DNA of 64,000 bases from an uncultured Clostridia bacterium (GTDB lineage: Bacteria > Bacillota > Clostridia > Christensenellales > Borkfalkiaceae): contig CANQWO010000004.1 in NCBI GenBank assembly GCA_947627565.1, forward strand, positions 25,996-89,995. Direction: 5' to 3'. A model generated the notes under the pieces. The model was given only the letters and a program-made list of their open reading frames with translations, made no database searches and was not told the DNA's origin. Position 1 is the stretch's first letter. Every line of letters starts with the position of its first letter. The position numbers and the translations under genes are program-made. This document shows, one piece after another, positions 26,398 through 36,078 of the stretch.

Positions 26398-27267
26398 ATG
26401 GCGAACGTCAAAATCGTCACCGACTCGAACAGCGGCATTACCCAAAAGGAAGCGGAGAAACTGGGAATCTCCGTCATCCCGATGCCTTTCCTGATCGACG
26501 GTGAAGAGTATTTCGAGGATATCAGCCTCACCCAATCGCAGTTTTACGAGCATCTGAAAGCGGATGCCAATGTGTCCACTTCGCAGCCCTCCGTCTCAAG
26601 CGTGACGGAACTGTGGGAATCCCTCCTCAAGGATGGAAGCGAGATCGTGCACATCCCCATGTCGAGCGGCCTTTCCGAATCCTGCCATACGGCCGAAAAT
26701 CTTTCCAAACAGTATCAGGGACGCGTGCATGTCGTCGACAACCAGCGCATCTCCATCACGCAGAAACAGAGCGTGTTCGACGCCATCACCCTCAAAAATC
26801 AGGGGAAATCGGCGGCCGAGATCAAAGAGATCCTCTTGCGGACGAAATTCGACAGCAGCATTTATATTTCTTTGGACACGCTCAAATATCTCAAAAAGGG
26901 CGGCAGACTGACGCCCGCCGCCGCGCTCGTCGGCACCCTTCTCCGCATCAAGCCCGTCCTGCAGATCCAGGGCGAAAAACTCGACGCCTTCAAGAAAGTG
27001 CATACCTTAAAACAGGCGAAGGACGTCATGGTCGCCGCGATCAGGAGCGACCTCGAGACGCGCTTCAAGGCCTACGTCGAGGCAGGCGAAATGACGGTCG
27101 CCGTGGCGCATACGGCAAACTACGAAGAGGCCGCATTGTTCCATGAGGAACTCGCCGCCGCATTCCCGCGGTGCAAAGTGACGTTTGCAGACCCGCTGTC
27201 TCTCTCCGTCTCCTGCCACATCGGGCCCGGCGCACTCGCCGTCGCCTGTTCCAGAGAGCTCAAATAA
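26398..27267 (+). CDS. DegV family fatty acid-binding protein
   Basis: This 289-residue DegV-family protein binds a fatty acid; FakB members deliver it to the kinase FakA. Diagnostic features are KIVTDSNSGI near the N-terminus, the STSQPS segment, IPMSSGLSESCHTAENL, DTLKYLKKGGRLTP and the C-terminal SCHIGPGALAVA. The ATG at 26398 follows GGAGAG and replaces the ORF-track start 12 bp upstream. It is monocistronic, with its own promoter and a strong terminator. No fakA is in the window. Confidence 0.93.
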   Translation: MANVKIVTDSNSGITQKEAEKLGISVIPMPFLIDGEEYFEDISLTQSQFYEHLKADANVSTSQPSVSSVTELWESLLKDGSEIVHIPMSSGLSESCHTAENLSKQYQGRVHVVDNQRISITQKQSVFDAITLKNQGKSAAEIKEILLRTKFDSSIYISLDTLKYLKKGGRLTPAAALVGTLLRIKPVLQIQGEKLDAFKKVHTLKQAKDVMVAAIRSDLETRFKAYVEAGEMTVAVAHTANYEEAALFHEELAAAFPRCKVTFADPLSLSVSCHIGPGALAVACSRELK

Positions 27268-27272
27268 ACGTC

Positions 27273-27301
27273 CTCCCCGCCTTCCGAGGCGGGGAGTTTT
27301 T
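27273..27301 (+). terminator. Intrinsic terminator of the degV-family gene
   Basis: CTCCCCGCC-TTCCGA-GGCGGGGAG is a perfect 9-bp stem followed by five T. Confidence 0.92.
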
Positions 27302-27313
27302 CTATTGTTCTAT

Positions 27314-27988
27314 TCAAAAACCCGTCTTTTTGCGGCGGTAGAAGCCGCGTTGACGCGTTTCGACCAAATGATATTCCTGCTCCCGCTCAAAATCGTAGAC
27401 GCAGGCATTTTCCGCCGACGCAAAGCGCAGTTTCCCGCCGATGTCGGCCGCCTGCGCATAGCCGTATGCGCAAATGCACATCGGCACGCCGAAGCAAAAG
27501 GCCTGCGCGCGCATGAGCGCCTGTTCGAGGCCGCCTTCGAGCTGTTCATACACGCATACGGCGAGCTCGGCCCCGCAAACCGACAGCGTCTCCGCAACGC
27601 GGGGAAAATACAGGTCTTCGGCGACGATGATCCCGAGCTTCCCGGCGCCGGTATCGAAGATCTTGACACCCGCGCCCGCACGGTATTCCCCTGCGTCGAT
27701 TCGGTTGACCATATCCGAGACGCCCAAGATCTTCCCCTTCTCCGCGACGACGACGGACTTTCGGCGCATGCCGCGGGCATCGGTATAACAGCCGCAGACG
27801 ACAACGCCGCCCGTCTCCTTCGACAGGAGCGCGACATCCTCAAACAGGCTGGTCTCCCCTTTGAGTTCGCGCTCGTAGCTCACTTCTCCGAGCGCCTGAA
27901 AGGAAAATACGACGACGTCGGCCCCCTCTTCGGCAAAGTTTGCGGCATATTCCTCAAGGCCGCCGCTCGTGATAAAACAGATGCGCAT
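27314..27988 (-). CDS. Nitrilase-superfamily protein lacking the usual catalytic residues
   Basis: The 224-residue protein has the nitrilase/carbon-nitrogen hydrolase fold pattern (VFSFQALGE, SVVVAEKGKILGVSD, GIIVAEDLYFPRVAETL). The position of the nucleophilic Cys in the usual ICYDxRFPE motif is Ala (VAEDLYFP), and the Glu of the usual FPE motif seems absent too, so hydrolysis by the standard mechanism is unlikely. The start is uncertain: the Met at 27988 or the one three codons earlier. No Shine-Dalgarno is visible, and a TACAAT box lies directly upstream, so a leaderless mRNA is possible. The gene is separated from mscL by a terminator. Confidence 0.7.
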   Translation of the reverse strand: MRICFITSGGLEEYAANFAEEGADVVVFSFQALGEVSYERELKGETSLFEDVALLSKETGGVVVCGCYTDARGMRRKSVVVAEKGKILGVSDMVNRIDAGEYRAGAGVKIFDTGAGKLGIIVAEDLYFPRVAETLSVCGAELAVCVYEQLEGGLEQALMRAQAFCFGVPMCICAYGYAQAADIGGKLRFASAENACVYDFEREQEYHLVETRQRGFYRRKKTGF

Positions 27989-28118
27989 ACATATCATTGT
28001 ATCCCAAGGGCGGAATTTTTGTGACAAGAAATTGACCGAGGAAAAACGCAGGCGCGGCCAAGAGATGCGCCGTTGCCCGACAAGCAAATCTGCCCGGCTC
28101 GGAGCCGAGAAAGGCAGG

Positions 28119-28147
28119 AAAAAGCCGCCCTCTCGGGACGGCTTTCA
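28119..28147 (-). terminator. Intrinsic terminator after mscL
   Basis: On the minus strand AAAGCCGTCCC-GAGA-GGGCGGCTTT has one mismatch or wobble and is followed by TT. It ends the purA-to-mscL run. Confidence 0.8.
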
Positions 28148-28159
28148 AAGTTCTGTGCG

Positions 28160-28699
28160 TTATTCTTGCTTGTCTTTCAGAAGGTCGCGGATCTCGGCCA
28201 AAAGTTCCTCCGTCGTGGGAGCGGCGGGCACGGGCTCGGGAGCGGGCTCCGGAGCGGGAGCAGGCTCGTTTGCGGCTTCCGCGGTCGCGTCCTCTTCTTC
28301 CTTCTTCGCCTTAAGCTCTTCCGCCTTGGCACGGACCTTATTGATCGTGCGGACGATCAGGAAGAGCACGAGCGCAATGAGAATGAAATTCAAGATCGCG
28401 GTGAGGAATGCGCCCCAGTCGATATAGATGGAATTGGCGAGGTCGATCTCCGCCGTCGCGACCCCCGCTTCATTCAGCACAAACGCCTTGTGGAGATAGG
28501 TATAAATATTCTCCAATCCTCTGCCACCCGTGATCAGGAACAGGACCGAGTTGATGACGGGCATCAGGATCTGATTGGTGAGCGCAGTGACGATCGCCGT
28601 AAACGCACCGCCGATGATGATGCCGACGGCCATATCCAGCACGTTTCCGCGCGTGATAAACGCCTTAAATTCGGCCCAAAACCCTGTCTTTTTTGCCAT
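28160..28699 (-). CDS. mscL: Large-conductance mechanosensitive channel MscL with extended C-terminus
   Basis: MscL opens under membrane tension to release solutes in hypo-osmotic shock. The N-terminal FKAFITRGNVLDMAVGIIIGGAFTAIV is the family signature; the second TM is about residues 92-116. At 179 residues it is longer than the usual 130-150. The periplasmic loop is extended, and the C-terminus has a PAPAPEPAPEPVPAAP linker before the conserved helix TEELLAEIRDLLKDK. It starts 4 bp after the malQ stop and is the last gene of its operon. Confidence 0.95.
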   Translation of the reverse strand: MAKKTGFWAEFKAFITRGNVLDMAVGIIIGGAFTAIVTALTNQILMPVINSVLFLITGGRGLENIYTYLHKAFVLNEAGVATAEIDLANSIYIDWGAFLTAILNFILIALVLFLIVRTINKVRAKAEELKAKKEEEDATAEAANEPAPAPEPAPEPVPAAPTTEELLAEIRDLLKDKQE

Positions 28700-28703
28700 A
28701 ATG

Positions 28704-30200
28704 TTACCTCCGATAGATTTTTATCAATTTTTTCAAACGCCCCATGGCATGCGCCGAGGGCATCTTTTTCATATGGAACCGCCAATTGCCGGCGTCCGTT
28801 CCGGGCACATTCATGCGGGCCTCGTTGCCGAGGGCGAGAACGTCCTGCATGGGAACGACGGCGATCCTGGCCGCGGACGCGAACGCCAAACGGATGAAGT
28901 CCTCTGGAAGGCCCTCGCCGTGCGCGCCCAATTCGACGCGGATGCGCGCCTCTTCTAGCGCGGCCGCAACGCGGGAACGGTATAGGATAAACGTCTCCGC
29001 CGGGAGCCCGTCGAAAAATCCCTTTACCGTGTCGTTGTCATGCGTGCCCGTATAGACGACGCTGTTCTCCTGAATATTTTTGGGCAGATATTCGTTATTC
29101 TCGTTGCCGTCGAACGCAAAGAGCAGGACTTTCATGCCGGGGAAGCCCGTCTTTCGAAGCAGGTTGCGGACGCCGTCGTCGATGGTCCCGAGATCTTCGG
29201 CAATGATGTTTTCCCTGCTGCCGATCCGCGCAAAGAGCTGTTCGCCCGGGCCCTTGACCCAAACGCCCGCGGTCGCGTCCTCGGCGTCGGCGTCGATCTC
29301 ATAATATCTGTCGATCCCGCGGAAATGGTCGATGCGCACGACGTCGTATGTGGAGAGCGCCGTATTGAGACGGTTTGTCCACCACGCATACTGTTCGGCC
29401 GCGTGCGCGGGCCAATCGTAGACGGGATTTCCCCAAAGCTGGCCCTTTTCCGAGAAATAATCGGGCGGAACGCCCGCGACTTTCGCCGGTTTCAGCGCCT
29501 CGTCCAGTTTGAAGAGCGACGGATGCGCCCAGACGTCCGCGCTGTCGTAGGCGACATACAGCGGGATATCTCCGATGACGGAGATCCCGAGCGCGTTGCA
29601 ATAGGATTTCAGCGCTGTCCACTGCGTATGGAACATGTATTGCACAAATTGCCAAAAGAGATACTCTTCGTGAAAATCCGTGCGAAGTTTCTCCACGGCG
29701 TCTGCATCGTGATGTTTCAACGGCTCGTCCCAATCGGAAAAAGTGCCGCCGAAGACGGTCTTGGCCGTCATGAACAGCGCATATTCTTCCGATACGCCGC
29801 TCTTGACATAGGCGCGGAACTCCTCGTTTTCAAAGGGGAAACGGGAAAATGCGGTGCGGAGCGTCGTGAAGCGCTCGCTGTAGAGCGCGGCGTAGTCGAC
29901 GCCCTCCGTCTTTTTATAGAGATTGCGGAGCTCGGCCAGCTCCTTCTTGGTGAGGAGCCCCGCTTCGCCGAGTTGATCCAGATCGATCAAATAGGGATTG
30001 CCCGAATCGCACGAGACGGACTGGTAGGGAGAATCGCCGTAGCCGGTCTGCACAAGGGGCAAAATCTGCCAATAGCCGACGCCGCACTTCGCCAATTCTT
30101 TTGCGAAATAATAGGCTTGCTTTCCGAGCGAACCGATCCCGTAATCTCCCGGAAGAGAGGAAATATGGACCAGAACGCCTGCTTTCCGTTGGTTTTTCAT
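28704..30200 (-). CDS. malQ: 4-alpha-glucanotransferase (amylomaltase) MalQ
   Basis: This 498-residue GH77 enzyme transfers alpha-1,4-glucan segments in maltodextrin or glycogen metabolism. Motifs are GVLVHISSLPGDYGIGSLG, GDIPLYVAYDSADVWAHP, the nucleophile region VRIDHFRGIDRYYEI, the acid/base region IIAEDLGTID and YTGTHDNDTVKGF. The start MKNQRK avoids overlapping dapL; the alternative Met four codons earlier overlaps the dapL stop. It sits between dapL and mscL with no functional link I can see. Confidence 0.95.
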   Translation of the reverse strand: MKNQRKAGVLVHISSLPGDYGIGSLGKQAYYFAKELAKCGVGYWQILPLVQTGYGDSPYQSVSCDSGNPYLIDLDQLGEAGLLTKKELAELRNLYKKTEGVDYAALYSERFTTLRTAFSRFPFENEEFRAYVKSGVSEEYALFMTAKTVFGGTFSDWDEPLKHHDADAVEKLRTDFHEEYLFWQFVQYMFHTQWTALKSYCNALGISVIGDIPLYVAYDSADVWAHPSLFKLDEALKPAKVAGVPPDYFSEKGQLWGNPVYDWPAHAAEQYAWWTNRLNTALSTYDVVRIDHFRGIDRYYEIDADAEDATAGVWVKGPGEQLFARIGSRENIIAEDLGTIDDGVRNLLRKTGFPGMKVLLFAFDGNENNEYLPKNIQENSVVYTGTHDNDTVKGFFDGLPAETFILYRSRVAAALEEARIRVELGAHGEGLPEDFIRLAFASAARIAVVPMQDVLALGNEARMNVPGTDAGNWRFHMKKMPSAHAMGRLKKLIKIYRR

Positions 30201-30204
30201 GATG

Positions 30205-31395
30205 TTACCCAAGTAATTTTTTTAATCGGCGGCATGCCTCGGCCGTATTTTCAGCCGAACCGAATGCCGTAAGACGGAAGAATCCCTCGCCGTTTTTGCC
30301 GAAACCGCTTCCCGGCGTCCCGACGACGTTCGCCTCCTCCAAAAGCCAATCGAAAAACTCCCAGCTCGTCCTGCCGCCGGGACATTTCATCCAGATGTAG
30401 GGCGAATTTTTGCCGCCCGTATAATAGATCCCGAGCTCGTCGAGCGTGGACGCGATGCGGCGCGCATTGGAGCGGTAATACTCGAGATTTTGCCTGACCT
30501 CGCGCTCGCCGTCTTCCGTAAACACGGCCGCCGCCCCCATCTGCGTCACATACGAGACGCCGTTGAACTTCGTCGATTGCCGCCTTGCCCAGAGTTTCGC
30601 AAGCGGAACCCCTTCCCGTTCGAGCTCCGCGGGCACGATCGTATAGCCGCAGCGGACGCCCGTAAATCCCGCCGTCTTGGAATAGGAACAGAACTCGATG
30701 GCGCACGTCTTCGCGCCTTCGATCTCATAGATGGAGCGGGGAAGCGCAGGATCGCAGATGAAATACTCATAGGCGGCGTCGTACAGAATGACGGCGCCGT
30801 GGCGATTGGCGTAATCCACCCAAGCCTTGAGACCCACGCGGTCGTATGCGGCGCCCGTCGGGTTGTTGGGGGAACAGATGTAGATGATGTCGGCGGAGAC
30901 GCCCTCGTCGGGCATGGGAAGAAATCCGTTCTCCTCCGTCGCGTCGGCATAGACGATCTTGCGCCCCGCCATGATGTTGGTATCCACATAGACGGGATAG
31001 ACGGGATCGGGCACGAGCACGACGTTCTCCGCAGAGAACAGGTCGAGAATGTTGGAGAGATCGGACTTTGCGCCGTCCGAAATGAAAATTTCCCTGTCCG
31101 TGAGCGTCACGCCCTTGCGCGCATAGCTCCCCTCGATGGACCGGATAAGCGATTCGTAGCCGTAGCAAGTCGCATCGGGACCGTAGCCCTTGAACGTCTC
31201 GGCATGGGCGAGGTCCTCCACCGCACGGTGCATCGCCTGAATGACGCAGGGCGCGAGCGGGCGCGTGACGTCCCCGATGGAGAGCTTGATGACCTTCTTT
31301 TCGGGGTGTGCCTTCTGATAGGCTGTAAATTTGGAGCCGACCGTCGCGAAGAGGTAGGACTCCTTGAGATCGAGAAAATTACGGTTGATTTTCAT
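30205..31395 (-). CDS. dapL: LL-diaminopimelate aminotransferase DapL
   Basis: DapL converts tetrahydrodipicolinate directly to LL-diaminopimelate, bypassing the acylated intermediates. The 396-residue class I/II aminotransferase shows [26 protein letters not shown], the [12 protein letters not shown] motif, the PLP lysine in [17 protein letters not shown] and the C-terminal [12 protein letters not shown]. Length and motifs fit DapL rather than aspartate aminotransferase. dapF is two genes upstream and supplies the next step. The start overlaps the pyrG stop as ATGA. Confidence 0.95.
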   Translation of the reverse strand: MKINRNFLDLKESYLFATVGSKFTAYQKAHPEKKVIKLSIGDVTRPLAPCVIQAMHRAVEDLAHAETFKGYGPDATCYGYESLIRSIEGSYARKGVTLTDREIFISDGAKSDLSNILDLFSAENVVLVPDPVYPVYVDTNIMAGRKIVYADATEENGFLPMPDEGVSADIIYICSPNNPTGAAYDRVGLKAWVDYANRHGAVILYDAAYEYFICDPALPRSIYEIEGAKTCAIEFCSYSKTAGFTGVRCGYTIVPAELEREGVPLAKLWARRQSTKFNGVSYVTQMGAAAVFTEDGEREVRQNLEYYRSNARRIASTLDELGIYYTGGKNSPYIWMKCPGGRTSWEFFDWLLEEANVVGTPGSGFGKNGEGFFRLTAFGSAENTAEACRRLKKLLG

Positions 31396-32996
31396 AGCTT
31401 TTTTTGATGATAGCGGACGGAAGCGGCGATAAATTCGCGGAAGAGCGGATGGGCGGCGTTGGGCCGCGACTTAAATTCCGGATGGAATTGGACCCCGATA
31501 AAGAAGTCGTGGGAATCGAGCTCCACGGCCTCGCACAGCGTGCCGTCGGGAGAGGTCCCCGCGATCGTCATGCCCGCCGCCTCGAATTGTTTGCGGTAGT
31601 CGTTGTTAAATTCGAAACGATGGCGGTGACGTTCCCGGATGAGCTCCTTGCCGTATGCCGCCTTCATTTGTCTGCCCGTCACGACGCAGGGATAGGCGCC
31701 GAGGCGCATCGTCCCCCCCATCTTCACACCGTATTGGTCGGGCATGAGGTCGATGACGGAATGTTTTCCCTCGGGGAAAAACTCCGAAGAATTGGCGTCG
31801 GAGATCCCCAGAACGTTTCTTGCATATTCGATCACGGCCACCTGCATGCCGAGACAGATCCCAAAATACGGAATGTTGTGCTCGCGGGCATACCGGCAGG
31901 CCAAAATTTTCCCTTCGATCCCGCGCACGCCGAAGCCGCCGGGAATGATCACGCCGTCTGCGCCGCAGAGCGCCTCCGCGATATTTTCCTTGCTGAGTTT
32001 CTCCGTGTCGACCCATTCGATCTCCACTTTGGCGCCCGTCTCATAGCCGCCGTGCGCCAGCGCCTCCGCAACGGAGAGATAGGCGTCGTGAAGCTGGACA
32101 TATTTCCCGCAGAGAGCGATCTTGACCGTCTTGTTGCGCGCATGGATGCGGGCTAGCATCTCCTCCCACTCCGTGAGGTCGATGACATGCGGGTCGAGGT
32201 GAAGGATCTTGCAGACGATGGTCGAGAGGTCGCTCTTTTCGAGCATCATGGGCGCCTCATAGAGCACGGGCACCGTGAGGTTCTCGATGCAGCACTCCGG
32301 CGCGACGTTGCAGAACATGGCGATCTTTTCCCGTATGGACTCGGGCATCGGCTCGTCGACGCGGGCGACGATGATGTCGGGGAAGATGCCCATCCCCTGC
32401 AATTCTTTGACGGAATGCTGGGTCGGCTTGCTCTTAAATTCGCAGGAGCCGGAGATGTACGGGACGAGCGTGACATGGATGAAGCAGCAATTTTCCCTGC
32501 CCACTTCGCGGGCGACCTGACGGATGGCTTCGAGGAAGGGTTGGCTCTCGATGTCGCCCGTGGTGCCGCCGATCTCCGTGATCACGATGTCGGCGCCCGT
32601 CGTCTTGCCGACTTGGTAAATAAACGACTTGATCTCGTTGGTGATGTGCGGAATGACCTGGACGGTCTGCCCGAGGTATTCCCCCGCGCGCTCCTTGTTG
32701 AGCACGTTCCAATAGACTTTCCCCGTCGTGAGGTTGGAGAATTTGTTGAGGTCCTCGTCGATGAAGCGCTCGTAGTGCCCGAGATCGAGGTCGGTCTCGG
32801 CGCCGTCTTCCGTGACGAAGACTTCCCCGTGCTGATACGGACTCATCGTGCCGGGGTCGATGTTGATATAGGGATCGAGCTTTTGCGAAGCGACTTTATA
32901 GCCGCGCATCTTGAGTAGACGCCCGAGAGAAGCGGCCGTGATGCCCTTCCCGAGCCCCGAAACAACGCCGCCCGTTACAAAAATATACTTCGCCAT
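31392..32996 (-). CDS. pyrG: CTP synthase
   Basis: PyrG aminates UTP to CTP using glutamine. The N-terminal synthase domain begins [16 protein letters not shown] and has the [20 protein letters not shown] motif. The C-terminal class I amidotransferase has its nucleophile in GICLGMQ and the His/Glu pair in FHPEFKSRP. The start at 32996 (534 residues) follows GAGGAAAGA and removes an ORF-track extension through dapF. In some Gram-positives pyrG has a CTP-sensing attenuator; none is visible here because dapF ends only 20 bp upstream. Confidence 0.97.
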   Translation of the reverse strand: MAKYIFVTGGVVSGLGKGITAASLGRLLKMRGYKVASQKLDPYINIDPGTMSPYQHGEVFVTEDGAETDLDLGHYERFIDEDLNKFSNLTTGKVYWNVLNKERAGEYLGQTVQVIPHITNEIKSFIYQVGKTTGADIVITEIGGTTGDIESQPFLEAIRQVAREVGRENCCFIHVTLVPYISGSCEFKSKPTQHSVKELQGMGIFPDIIVARVDEPMPESIREKIAMFCNVAPECCIENLTVPVLYEAPMMLEKSDLSTIVCKILHLDPHVIDLTEWEEMLARIHARNKTVKIALCGKYVQLHDAYLSVAEALAHGGYETGAKVEIEWVDTEKLSKENIAEALCGADGVIIPGGFGVRGIEGKILACRYAREHNIPYFGICLGMQVAVIEYARNVLGISDANSSEFFPEGKHSVIDLMPDQYGVKMGGTMRLGAYPCVVTGRQMKAAYGKELIRERHRHRFEFNNDYRKQFEAAGMTIAGTSPDGTLCEAVELDSHDFFIGVQFHPEFKSRPNAAHPLFREFIAASVRYHQKKL

Positions 32997-33016
32997 TCTT
33001 TCCTCGCTTGATTCGT

Positions 33017-33865
33017 TTACGCTTCGATTTCCACTTCGCCCTTGAATGCAAACGTTGCGGGGCCCTTCATGAGGACCGTCTCGCCGGTGTAGACGACGGT
33101 GAGATCGCCACCCTTGAGGTGCACCGTGATCTCCGCGTCCTGTTCGGCGAGCCCGTTCAATACCGCCGCGACCGCCGCCGCGCAGGCCCCCGTGCCGCAT
33201 GCCCACGTCTCGCCGCTGCCGCGCTCGTAGACCCGCATTTTGAGCTCGTTTTTGCCGACGAGCTGAACAAATTCGGTGTTCACGCGCTGCGGAAATGCGG
33301 GATGGTTTTCAAATTGCGGACCGATTTTTTCGAGATCGAGCCCCGCGGGGTCCTCCCCGAAGACGACGCAGTGCGGATTGCCCATGGAAACGCAGGTGAC
33401 GCGGTAGGTCGTATCCCCCACGATGAGCGGATGATCGACGACCGCCTCCCCTTCGAACAGGGCGGGGATCCGCGCGGGCCGCAAAACGGGCGCGCCCATA
33501 TCCACCGTGCACGCATAGGATTCGCCCGATCTGCGCTTGGTGTGGACATAGACCGACTTGATCCCCGACTTGGTCTCTATCGTGAGCGATCTCTTGCCGA
33601 CGCCCCGGATATCATAGAGATATTTCGCGACGCAGCGGATCGCGTTCCCGCACATCTTTCCCTCGCTGCCGTCGGCATTGAACATGCGCATGCGCGCGTC
33701 GGCGACTTTGCTCGGCAAAATCAGCACGATCCCGTCTCCGCCGACGGAAAAACGCCGCTCGGAGAGAATTTTTGCGAGTTTTTGCGGCGTAGGCAACCGC
33801 TCCTCGAAGCAATCGAAGTAGATATAGTCGTTTCCGATCCCCTGATATTTATAAAATGTTCTCAT
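33017..33865 (-). CDS. dapF: Diaminopimelate epimerase DapF (standalone, catalytically complete)
   Basis: DapF interconverts LL- and meso-diaminopimelate with two cysteines acting as base and acid. Both are present: [14 protein letters not shown] and [35 protein letters not shown] and YERGSGET are also intact. Length is 282 residues. The second DapF-like domain, fused to CarB at 16428, has lost the first cysteine, so this gene is probably the working epimerase. GAGGAAATT precedes the ATG. It lies between purA and pyrG. Confidence 0.95.
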   Translation of the reverse strand: MRTFYKYQGIGNDYIYFDCFEERLPTPQKLAKILSERRFSVGGDGIVLILPSKVADARMRMFNADGSEGKMCGNAIRCVAKYLYDIRGVGKRSLTIETKSGIKSVYVHTKRRSGESYACTVDMGAPVLRPARIPALFEGEAVVDHPLIVGDTTYRVTCVSMGNPHCVVFGEDPAGLDLEKIGPQFENHPAFPQRVNTEFVQLVGKNELKMRVYERGSGETWACGTGACAAAVAAVLNGLAEQDAEITVHLKGGDLTVVYTGETVLMKGPATFAFKGEVEIEA

Positions 33866-33913
33866 AATTTCCTCATGGATGCGGCCGCTTTTTCAACGCA
33901 CGCCGCGGCTTGG

Positions 33914-35185
33914 TTATAGGCAGATGACCGCGTCGCGCGCGGGTCCGACCGCAACATACTTGATCTTGCAATTGCACGCTTGCTCGATAAACGCAATGTA
34001 ATCCAGCGCCTCCTTGGGGAGATCCGCCTTCTTTCTGCACTGCGAAATATCCGTATGCCAGCCCTTGACTTTCTCATAAACCGGCTTGCATTTCTCCAAA
34101 AGATCGGGGAATGGAAATTCCCGGATGCGCTTTCCGTCGAGCTCATAGGCCGTACAGACTTCGATCTCGTCGTAGATCGAGAGGATGTCGAGTTTGGTGA
34201 GCGCGATCTCGTCCGCGCCCTGGCAGCGCACGCCATAGGAGGACGCGACGACGTCGAACGGCCCCACTCTCCTCGGACGGCCCGTGGCGGCGCCGTATTC
34301 CCCGCCCGCCGCGCGAAGTTTTTCGGCCTTTTCACCGAAATATTCCGAGACGAACGGCCCCTCGCCCACGCACGTCGAATAGGCCTTCATGATGCCGACG
34401 GACTTATCCAATTTCAGATTGGGGACGCCCGCGCCGATGGGCGCATAGGCCGCGATCGTGAGAGAAGAAGAGGTGTACGGCCAGATGCCGTAGTCGATGT
34501 CGCGCAATGCGCCGAGCTGGGCCTCGAACATGATCCGCTTCCCCGCTTTGTGCGCTTCGTTGAGATAGAGCCCGGTATCGCAGATGTATTCCCTGAGCGG
34601 TTCGCCGTATTGCTTGAAATAGGCGATCATCTCATCGACCGTGACGGGCGCATGACCGTAGCCGCCCGCGATCGTGAGGTTCTTCCATTCCACGATCTCC
34701 TTGGCGCGGGCATAGAGCGCTTCCGGATGCAGCAGTTCCCCCATCCGGAAGCCCTTTTTCATGAAACGGTCGGCATAGACGGGCGCGATCCCACGGCGCG
34801 TCGAGCCGAATTTCTTCCCGGCCAAGCGGTCCTCTTCCAGACAATCCAAGAGCACATGATAGGGCATCGTGATCTCGGCGCGGTCGCTGATCTTGAGATT
34901 GGCGGGCGTGATCTTTACGCCCTTCTCCCGCAGACGCGCCATCTCTTCGCTCAAATGTTTGATGTCGACGACCATGCCCATGCCGAGCACGTTGACGATG
35001 TTTTCGCGGAGAATGCCGGAGGGCAAAAGATTGAGAATAAACTTGCCGCGCTCGTTGATGACGGTGTGGCCCGCATTGTTCCCCCCCTGATAGCGGCATA
35101 CGATATCGTAGTCCGCCGAGAGGAAATCGACCATTTTTCCCTTGCCTTCATCGCCCCAGTTAATCCCGCAAATGGAAGTAAGCAT
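33914..35185 (-). CDS. purA: Adenylosuccinate synthetase
   Basis: PurA joins IMP and aspartate using GTP in the first committed step to AMP. Motifs are GINWGDEGKGKMVD (GTP loop), QGGNNAGHTV, GSTRRGIAPVYADR and TGRPRRVGPFD. Length is 423 residues. It is the first gene of the purA-dapF-pyrG-dapL-malQ-mscL run, with AAGGAG upstream and a consensus promoter. Its 57-nt leader contains a stable hairpin. Confidence 0.97.
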   Translation of the reverse strand: MLTSICGINWGDEGKGKMVDFLSADYDIVCRYQGGNNAGHTVINERGKFILNLLPSGILRENIVNVLGMGMVVDIKHLSEEMARLREKGVKITPANLKISDRAEITMPYHVLLDCLEEDRLAGKKFGSTRRGIAPVYADRFMKKGFRMGELLHPEALYARAKEIVEWKNLTIAGGYGHAPVTVDEMIAYFKQYGEPLREYICDTGLYLNEAHKAGKRIMFEAQLGALRDIDYGIWPYTSSSLTIAAYAPIGAGVPNLKLDKSVGIMKAYSTCVGEGPFVSEYFGEKAEKLRAAGGEYGAATGRPRRVGPFDVVASSYGVRCQGADEIALTKLDILSIYDEIEVCTAYELDGKRIREFPFPDLLEKCKPVYEKVKGWHTDISQCRKKADLPKEALDYIAFIEQACNCKIKYVAVGPARDAVICL

Positions 35186-35204
35186 TGCCTTTCTCCTTAT
35201 GATC

Positions 35205-35231
35205 CGGGCGGAAAATCCGACTTTTCGCCCG
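35205..35231 (-). promoter_or_regulatory. Hairpin in the purA 5' leader
   Basis: On the minus strand CGGGCGAAAA pairs with TTTTCCGCCCG (one bulged base) across a GTCGGA loop, just upstream of the Shine-Dalgarno. There is no T-run after it, so it is not a terminator. It could affect ribosome access or mRNA stability. Confidence 0.45.
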
Positions 35232-35248
35232 AAACAAAATTACATATT

Positions 35249-35277
35249 ATTATAGAATATTTTCTCGCGTTTGTCAA
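35249..35277 (-). promoter_or_regulatory. SigA-type promoter of the purA operon
   Basis: Minus strand: TTGACA (35272-35277), 17 bp, TATAAT (35249-35254). Confidence 0.88.
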
Positions 35278-35421
35278 GGATACGCGCCCCCCTTTCGGCA
35301 TTTTTCGGGCCGAATCGGAACAAAATAGACATTGCCCGCAAAAAGCCGCGTTGAAACCGGCAATCGGCATGCGCTATATTACAATTAATAACATTTTTTG
35401 CATTTTATTCACAAAAATAAG

Positions 35422-35450
35422 TTGACAAACAGGGTCAATTGCTGTATAAT
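35422..35450 (+). promoter_or_regulatory. SigA-type promoter of the Nudix gene
   Basis: TTGACA (35422-35427), 17 bp, TATAAT (35445-35450). Confidence 0.88.
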
Positions 35451-35477
35451 AGGAGAAATCTTTACGAGGAGGGAATT

Positions 35478-35969
35478 ATGTTTTGCAGGGATTGCGGTGA
35501 AAAACTCACGCTCCGCGTCTTGGAAAACGAGGGGCTTGTCCCCTACTGCCCCAAGTGCGGAAAATTCAAATTCCCTTTCTTCCCCGTAGCGGTTTCCATG
35601 GTCGTTGTACGTCGTTCGGATAATCAGATTCTGCTCGCCAAACATGTCGGAGACAACGACTATAAGCTGATTGCGGGCTATATCAAGAAAGGGGAAAATG
35701 CGGAAAAGACCATCCCGCGCGAACTGAAGGAGGAAACTGCGCTCAATGCCGTAAAATGGAAGTATCTCTGCTCGCGGTATCACGCAGCCAAGGATATCCT
35801 CATGCTCGGCTTTTTGGTCACATGCGACGACGGCGAGATCGTCTTGAACGAGGAGATCTCCGAAACGCGTTGGTGCACGCCGGAAGGCGCGAAAGAGATC
35901 ATCCGCAAAAGTTCGACGGCCGAATATTTTCTCAATGTCGCCATTGCCGAACTCGGAAGAAAAAAGTAA
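35478..35969 (+). CDS. Nudix hydrolase with N-terminal zinc ribbon (NudC-like)
   Basis: The 163-residue protein begins with a zinc ribbon (CRDCGEKL...CPKCGKF) followed by a Nudix domain. The Nudix box reads GYIKKGENAEKTIPRELKEETAL, close to GX5EX7REUXEEXGU with Ala in the last Gly position. This domain order is that of NADH pyrophosphatase/RNA-decapping NudC, though the protein is shorter than E. coli NudC. The NudC specificity motif after the box is not clearly seen, so the substrate is uncertain. The ATG at 35478 follows GAGGAGGG and replaces the ORF-track start. Confidence 0.88.
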   Translation: MFCRDCGEKLTLRVLENEGLVPYCPKCGKFKFPFFPVAVSMVVVRRSDNQILLAKHVGDNDYKLIAGYIKKGENAEKTIPRELKEETALNAVKWKYLCSRYHAAKDILMLGFLVTCDDGEIVLNEEISETRWCTPEGAKEIIRKSSTAEYFLNVAIAELGRKK

Positions 35970-35993
35970 AAAATCGAAGCCGATACGTTTCTC

Positions 35994-36032
35994 AAAAAAT
36001 ATCCCACGCAAAAACAGCGTGGGATATTTTTT
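35994..36032. terminator. Bidirectional terminator between the Nudix gene and the lipoprotein gene; hairpin repeat copy 1
   Basis: ATATCCCACGC-AAAAACA-GCGTGGGATAT is a perfect 11-bp stem with T-runs on both strands, serving the two converging genes. A near copy (30 of 34 positions identical) occurs at 37430, the other end of the low-GC lipoprotein/regulator segment. Confidence 0.88.
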
Positions 36033-36078
36033 GATGTATAAAGGGAGCAACAAATCTCCTTCCCTTTCAAAATGCTGC

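Noticed and set aside
35205-35231. purA leader hairpin as a purine riboswitch or terminator
   Set aside because: It is too short for a purine riboswitch, the required junction motifs are absent, and no T-run follows the stem.
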